A DNA stretch of 64,000 bases from Manihot esculenta. Lineage: Eukaryota > Streptophyta > Magnoliopsida > Malpighiales > Euphorbiaceae. The notes beneath the pieces were generated by a model. It did not search any database and was not told the DNA's origin. It worked only from the letters and a program-made list of their open reading frames with translations. Every line of letters begins with the position of its first letter. The first letter of the stretch is position 1. The stretch covers positions 42,737,956 through 42,801,955 of the forward strand of contig NC_035161.2 in assembly GCF_001659605.2 (NCBI RefSeq). Direction: 5' to 3'. Position numbers and translations under genes: made by a program. Positions 59,427 to 64,000 of this stretch are shown here, in pieces.

Positions 59427-59726
59427 AGCGCAGCGGAAGCTGTGAAGTTCAGGAAAGGATTAGGATATTGATTAGAAAGTCGTGTTGGATCTCAATGAGA
59501 TTCCTAAGTAATCCGAGATCAGGAGTTCAGGAAAGATCCCCTATATTGAACAGTCAATACAGATCAGAAAAGGTCAGGAAGAAGGAATTCAGATAGTGTT
59601 TGGGAGTCACCATAGTAGAGACTCAGGAGTTCTCTCGTTAGAGAGAAATGTTAACTTTGCTGGTTTCCTTGTTTGTTTTGTTTGTTTTAACATTCGAGGA
59701 CGAATGTTTTTATAAGGGGGGTAGAA
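59427..59726 (+). other. 3' end of the internal region of element C with hairpin and polypurine tract
   Basis: Resumes with AGCGCAGCGGAAGC, which matches element A near 38,000. The hairpin ACATTCG-AGGA-CGAATGT (59690-59707) and tract AAGGGGGGTAGA (59714-59725) precede the 3' LTR. Confidence 0.8.
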
Positions 59727-60662
59727 TGTAATACCCGGCTAGATCAGGCAACGGAATTCTTCCCGTCCGGTGGGGAATCAAGGATGTCAGAGGTGTCTAG
59801 AGGGGTAGAGTGAAGGTTTTCTAAAAGATTTGTCAATGTTTTAATAAGTTTTAAAGTGTTGTAAACTTTTGGAGTGGATAAGATTTGAGTTTTGAAGAGA
59901 AAAGACCAAGGAGGCAGAATGCAGGTTCGGCCGCCGAAGGTAATGTTCGGCCGCCGAAAGTGCTATAGGTTCGGCTTCCGAAACTTCACGTTAGGCCGCC
60001 GAATGTTGCATGGTTTTGCATGCAGTTTCGGCAGCCGAAGGAAAGGCGGTTGGCCACCTATTTAGGCCCCTTTGACCGGCCATGGAGGGTGCTGGAAGCT
60101 CCCTTTGTGGTCAAGGTGGGGTTTATGCTCTCCTTGGATGTTTTCATGAGGTTTTTGCAAGGTTTTCATAAGTTTGCACTTGGTTTTGAAGGTTTTGAGT
60201 AAAAAGAGGAAGTTGTGGAGCTTGAAGCTTGAGGAGCTTGGTTTCTCCATGTTTTGAAGCTAGGATCACACCAGCCATGAGGTAAGTGTTGATCCTTATG
60301 TTTTATAGTGTTTGAAGCAAGTTGTATGGAGGGAAAGGGAAGAGTTGCATGGTGAGGTGTAAAAGGATGTTTTTGAGGGTTTTTATGCATGAGTATGTTT
60401 ATGTGTTATGGGTGTTGGTTGTTGGGGTTTTTAGGTAGTTTTGGACCCCTTTGTGTATATATGTGAGTATATGCTTGCTGTGTGTGTTGAGATGCATGTT
60501 GAGTGAGGTTTGGGGGACGTTGAGCATGAGGTGAGCGAGGTTCTGCCTAACTGGAGATGCGTGTTGAGGAGGTGGTTTCGGCTACCTAAACCTGCCCCCG
60601 AAGGATTGGACTTTCATCTCTGGAGGGGAGGTTCGGCCGCCGAAGGTGCCGCAGAAGGTTAG
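59727..60662 (+). repeat. 3' LTR of element C, first part
   Basis: Matches 51530 onward. Compared with the 5' LTR, 39 bases with two GGCCGCCGAA motifs (52361-52399) are replaced by TG. Element E interrupts it after GGTTAG. Confidence 0.85.
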
Positions 60663-62920
60663 TGTAATACCCGGCTAGACTCCGGTATCGGAATCCCTAC
60701 CGTCCGGTGGGACCTCGGATGTCGGAAACCTCTAGAAGGGTAAAACTATGATTTTATGAAATGTTTTCATGTATTTCATGTTTTTAAGTAAGAAATTTAA
60801 TGAGTTTTTACATGAAAAATCTTTGGAGGAAAACCCAGGTTCGGCCGCCGAAAGTCAAGTTCGGCCGCCGAACATGCATGCGTTTTGGAGGCACGTTAGG
60901 CCCCCGAAAGCATGAGTGAGGGAAGTCAAGGTTCGGCCGCCGAACCTCATGTTCGGCCGCCGAACATTTGCATGGATGTGGAGGCACATTCGGCCCCCGA
61001 ACGTGGTCTGGCCAGCCACTATAAAAGGGTCCCTTAGCCGAAAATGGGCGAGCTTTTTCTCCCCATTTCGGCCAAGGTGAGCATTCCGCCATCCTTCCCC
61101 AATCTTGAGTTTTTCCTTCCTTTTTCCATGATCTTTACAAGTTTATAACTTTGGTTTTGAAGATCTTTGAGCTTAGAACGAGTTTTGGAGCTTGGAGACC
61201 AAAAGTTGGAACTTCTCCCATCTTCAAGTTTAGATCTCCTCAACCCTCGACCTTCAAGAGGTAAGAGCCGATCTTAAGCTCAATGTATGATTTAAACAAG
61301 TTTTATGAAGTTTTAAAGGGTAGAATGCATGTTAGGGTATATGTTAAACCTATGGGTTTTTGATGACTTTTTGAACAATGTAGCTTGATTGTGTGTGATT
61401 GAAGTGTTGTAGATGGGGTATATGCATGTTTGAGGCCCCTAGGAACTTGTATGCATGCTTTGGTTGAACTATATGCATGTTTGGAAGGTTTGGAGGCGAA
61501 ATGTGCTAAGAGAGCCAAGTTTCTGCCCTTTGGCAGAAACCAGGTTCGGCAGCCGAAGGTACTTTCGGCCGCCGAACATGGCTGGGGAGGCAGGCCTTTC
61601 GGCTGCCGAAGTTGCCCCCGAAAAGAGACTTTCGTCTCTGTCTGGCACTTTCGGCCGCCGAAGGTGCCGCCGAACCTACCTGAGTTTCGTCTCTGTCCAG
61701 GACTTTCGGCCGCCGAAGGTGCCGCCGAAAGTGCCCTGTTCAGCCATTTCTTGCATGTTTCATGTGATGTTTTCAGGATGTTTTAGGGGGGTTTTTGGGG
61801 AGTATTTTAGAGTCATGTTCATGTATGTTTGGTGCCTTATTTGAGTCCACCTGTGTAGGTTCGGACCCGAGGAACCGAGACCCCCGGTTGTGAGATAGTC
61901 GTTCAGAGTTCGTTGTTAAAGCTTCAGTTACCAAGTGAGTGGAACAACCCCTTAAGCTTTAAAGTAAATGAATAAATGAATGAATCATAAAGCATTGCCC
62001 ATGCATCATTATGCCATGCAATATTAGGTTGTTTGCATTAGAGTTCACGAATATGTTGCATTGCATACTTTGTTGTTGATGTGGATGAATGTTGAATGAT
62101 CCATTAGCCCTTGTATGTCATGATAGCCTATGTGAGTCCAGGTGTGCCTGCTACGGCTCTACGCCCCTGGCACTATGACTGATTATGGAAGTCCGGGTGT
62201 GCCTGCTACGGCTCTACGCCCCCGGCATGTATAAGTAAGAAAGATAGGGGCTAAATGGTGACAAATTCATCCTTGTTGTGAAATGTTTGTGTTATGGCGC
62301 ATACATGAAAGCATGAATAAGAAAAAGAAAGAAAAAGTTAAATGATAATAATAAAATGAATAATAATATACCTAAAAATGGAGGAATTAAAACAAATGTT
62401 TTTTTAGTTTCTGTTCACTGGGCTCTAGTAGCTCACCCCACTCCCTTTATCCCCAGAGTTGCAGGTTCAGGATAGATCAAGAAGTCGGCTAGAGTGAAGT
62501 CAAGTCATGTATGTTGTAATAGATAGTAGTGGACATGAACATGATGTAATGAATGATTTGATGATGTATTGAGGATTATAGTAGTGCTTGACCTAGAGGT
62601 GTGTGAATCCCCATTATGTACAGAATGTTTAATGAGTAATGATGTTAATGACCATGATTATCCAAGCTGATATGTATGATGATGATACCCCATTGGAGTA
62701 TTTGATGAGGACTCCAGTGTGGGGTTTATGTATGATTTTGTGCATGTACAGGTTTTGCTTGGATAAGAGAAAAGAAAAAATTTTACAGATCATGTATATG
62801 TTGTTATGAATGGGATTCCACAGGTTTACAGGAGGTATGTAGGCTTGCTACGGGTCCCGGCGGCCTTAAGCCGATCTGGATCCTAGCGCCGGTAACGGGT
62901 CGGATTTCCGGGTCGTTACA
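60663..62920 (+). repeat. 5' LTR of element E
   Basis: 2,258 bp, TGTAATACCCGG to GGTCGTTACA; the preceding GTTAG (60658-60662) would be the target duplication. TATAAAAG at 61020-61027, donor GTGAGC at 61077, palindrome clusters at 60.84-60.97 and 61.54-61.73 kb, private tandem repeat at 62136-62226 (GGTGTGCCTGCTACGGCTCT twice). Confidence 0.88.
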
Positions 62921-62923
62921 GAG

Positions 62924-62935
62924 TGGTATCAGAGC
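62924..62935 (+). other. Primer-binding site of element E
   Basis: TGGTATCAGAGC, 3 bases after the LTR end, complementary to initiator methionine tRNA. Confidence 0.9.
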
Positions 62936-63190
62936 CCTAGGTTCATATGATCGGACCTAGAGTGTCGGGCTCATAGATGTTCTAGAAGGTCAAGCACACT
63001 AGGGAAATCATGTCCACTAGGATAGGATGTAGAGTCCTGTCTATATGATGATATGATATGCCATGATGATATGCATGTGCATAAATGCTATGATGTGATG
63101 CTATGTATGTGATGAGGGTTCATGTGTTTCCACATGAACCATGTGATGCTAATAATTGTTTATGCTATGTGCTGTTTTTCAGAAGATAGA

Positions 63191-64000
63191 ATGAGAGGAA
63201 CTCGTCGATCTGCACGATTGACTGGAGTGCCACCTCAGGACGAGGGCGCTGATGCTCGTCCTTCAGCTTTGCCTAGGGCAATGTCCAGTAGGTCCAACAG
63301 AGACAGAGTAGCTAGAGACCCTAGAAGGTCTTTGGATCTGGGTAGAAGCAGGTCAGTAAGGGGAACAGTGCAGGGAGGAATGTCTGAGGATATGGAAGTA
63401 GATCAGAGGAGGGATGGCAGTCTCGGTGTGAGCATGCCGGAAGAGGGCATGGGAGAATCAGAAGGAGGCACACAGGCCTCGAGTTATGTCCAGCCACATC
63501 ACTACCCACCCTATTCACACCATCCAGGGTATTCGATGGGAGGTACATCGGATTACCCCAGTTTTAGCCCTTATCCTCCACATATGCCATACCCACCTTA
63601 CTACCCACCATACTCTCAGTACCCCATGTACCCACCTCCACCTCCCTATACTAGTACAGCAAACCCTACCCCAGGGGATGTTGTACCTCCACCACCACCA
63701 GTATCTACTGTCCCGGAAACACAAGTACCCAAACCTACCTCATCTGGAGGGAGCAAAGTCAAGATGACCGATTACATGAAGCTGGGTGCTCCCCAGTTTG
63801 AGACCGGTGATGATCCGTTCGTGTATTTGGAGCGGGTCAAGGCAATTACAGATGAGATAGGGGCTGATGACAGTAGAGCCATTCAGATGGCCGGGTTCAC
63901 GCTTAAGTGCAAGAAGGCACGGGAGTGGTTCAAGAATTATGTGAACCCGAGAGTGGACAGCATGAATTGGGAAGAGTTTTCAAATGAGTTTGCAGGATGA
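63191..64000 (+). CDS. Gag of element E, cut by the window end
   Basis: Starts MRGTRRSARLTG at 63191, 8 bases after a TTTTTCAG acceptor (ends 63182). A Pro/Tyr/His-rich segment (YPPYSHHPGY, PYPPYYPPYSQYPMYPPPPP) precedes the gag core KMTDYMKLGAPQFETGDDP and KKAREWFKNYVNPRVDSMNW. The last three bases of the window are an in-frame TGA where element C has TGG (Trp of EWVFPD), so the frame either closes here by a nonsense change or continues in the reference beyond the window after that stop. It may be autonomous or not; pol would lie outside. Confidence 0.75.
   Translation: MRGTRRSARLTGVPPQDEGADARPSALPRAMSSRSNRDRVARDPRRSLDLGRSRSVRGTVQGGMSEDMEVDQRRDGSLGVSMPEEGMGESEGGTQASSYVQPHHYPPYSHHPGYSMGGTSDYPSFSPYPPHMPYPPYYPPYSQYPMYPPPPPYTSTANPTPGDVVPPPPPVSTVPETQVPKPTSSGGSKVKMTDYMKLGAPQFETGDDPFVYLERVKAITDEIGADDSRAIQMAGFTLKCKKAREWFKNYVNPRVDSMNWEEFSNEFAG

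Larger units (their letters stand above)
51530..60662 (+). mobile_element. Ty3-type non-autonomous element C, visible part
   Basis: 5' LTR 51530-53988, internal region 53989-57142 and 59427-59726 (split by a solo LTR), and the start of the 3' LTR 59727-60662 (split by element E). The internal layout matches element A: gag, decayed RT stub, hairpin, polypurine tract. The two LTRs differ at about ten positions over the shared 0.93 kb plus a 37-bp net deletion in the 3' copy, so C is older than A. Confidence 0.85.

Overview
The window is plant nuclear DNA from a eudicot: GT-AG introns, very AT-rich intergenic sequence, a plant RGG-box RNA-binding gene, a plant RABD-type Rab gene, and layered LTR retrotransposons and a LINE. 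A Malpighiales or Euphorbiaceae genome such as cassava would fit, but that is a guess; the sequence alone does not fix the species.

Left part (1-25,150): host genes in AT-rich DNA. A 2-oxoglutarate/Fe(II)-dependent dioxygenase gene (6,585-8,280, +, three exons) has a frame break in its last exon, between the two groups of iron-binding residues. A complete seven-exon RGGA-like gene follows (15,379-18,426, +, 365 aa by my reconstruction). A complete eight-exon RABD2/Rab1-like GTPase lies on the minus strand (23,630-20,982, 203 aa). A minisatellite sits at 10.87-11.07 kb and a copia-type LTR relic at about 11.56-12.35 kb.

Middle part (25,150-45,800): one 5'-truncated L1-type LINE on the minus strand, bounded by an imperfect 17-bp target duplication, spread over 20.6 kb by insertions. 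These are (i) a 0.5-kb LTR-like repeat in its RNase H region; (ii) a solo LTR (G1) in its reverse transcriptase, itself split by a related solo LTR (G2); and (iii) a Ty3/Tekay-like element (B, minus) with a 975-codon open pol but no gag, protease or complete 5' LTR. B's 3' LTR is split in turn by a second Ty3 element (A, plus) with two 2,463-bp LTRs that differ at seven positions in my reading. Clean 5-bp target duplications mark A, B, G1 and G2.

Right part (45,800-64,000): a decayed Ty1/copia element (minus), a second copy of the 0.5-kb repeat, and another Ty3 nest. LTR D (minus) is entered by element C (plus). The internal region of C holds a solo LTR with a 5-bp duplication, and its 3' LTR is entered by element E, which runs off the window.

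The most unusual content is in the Ty3 family. Its LTRs carry clusters of a GGCCGCCGAA palindrome-like motif. Each carries its own private tandem repeat at the same place. A TATA box and splice donor lie only 0.35 kb into the LTR, and a splice acceptor lies directly before the gag start codon, which suggests a 2.1-2.6 kb leader intron. Elements A and C share the same reduced layout (gag plus a short decayed RT stub), as expected of a non-autonomous lineage.
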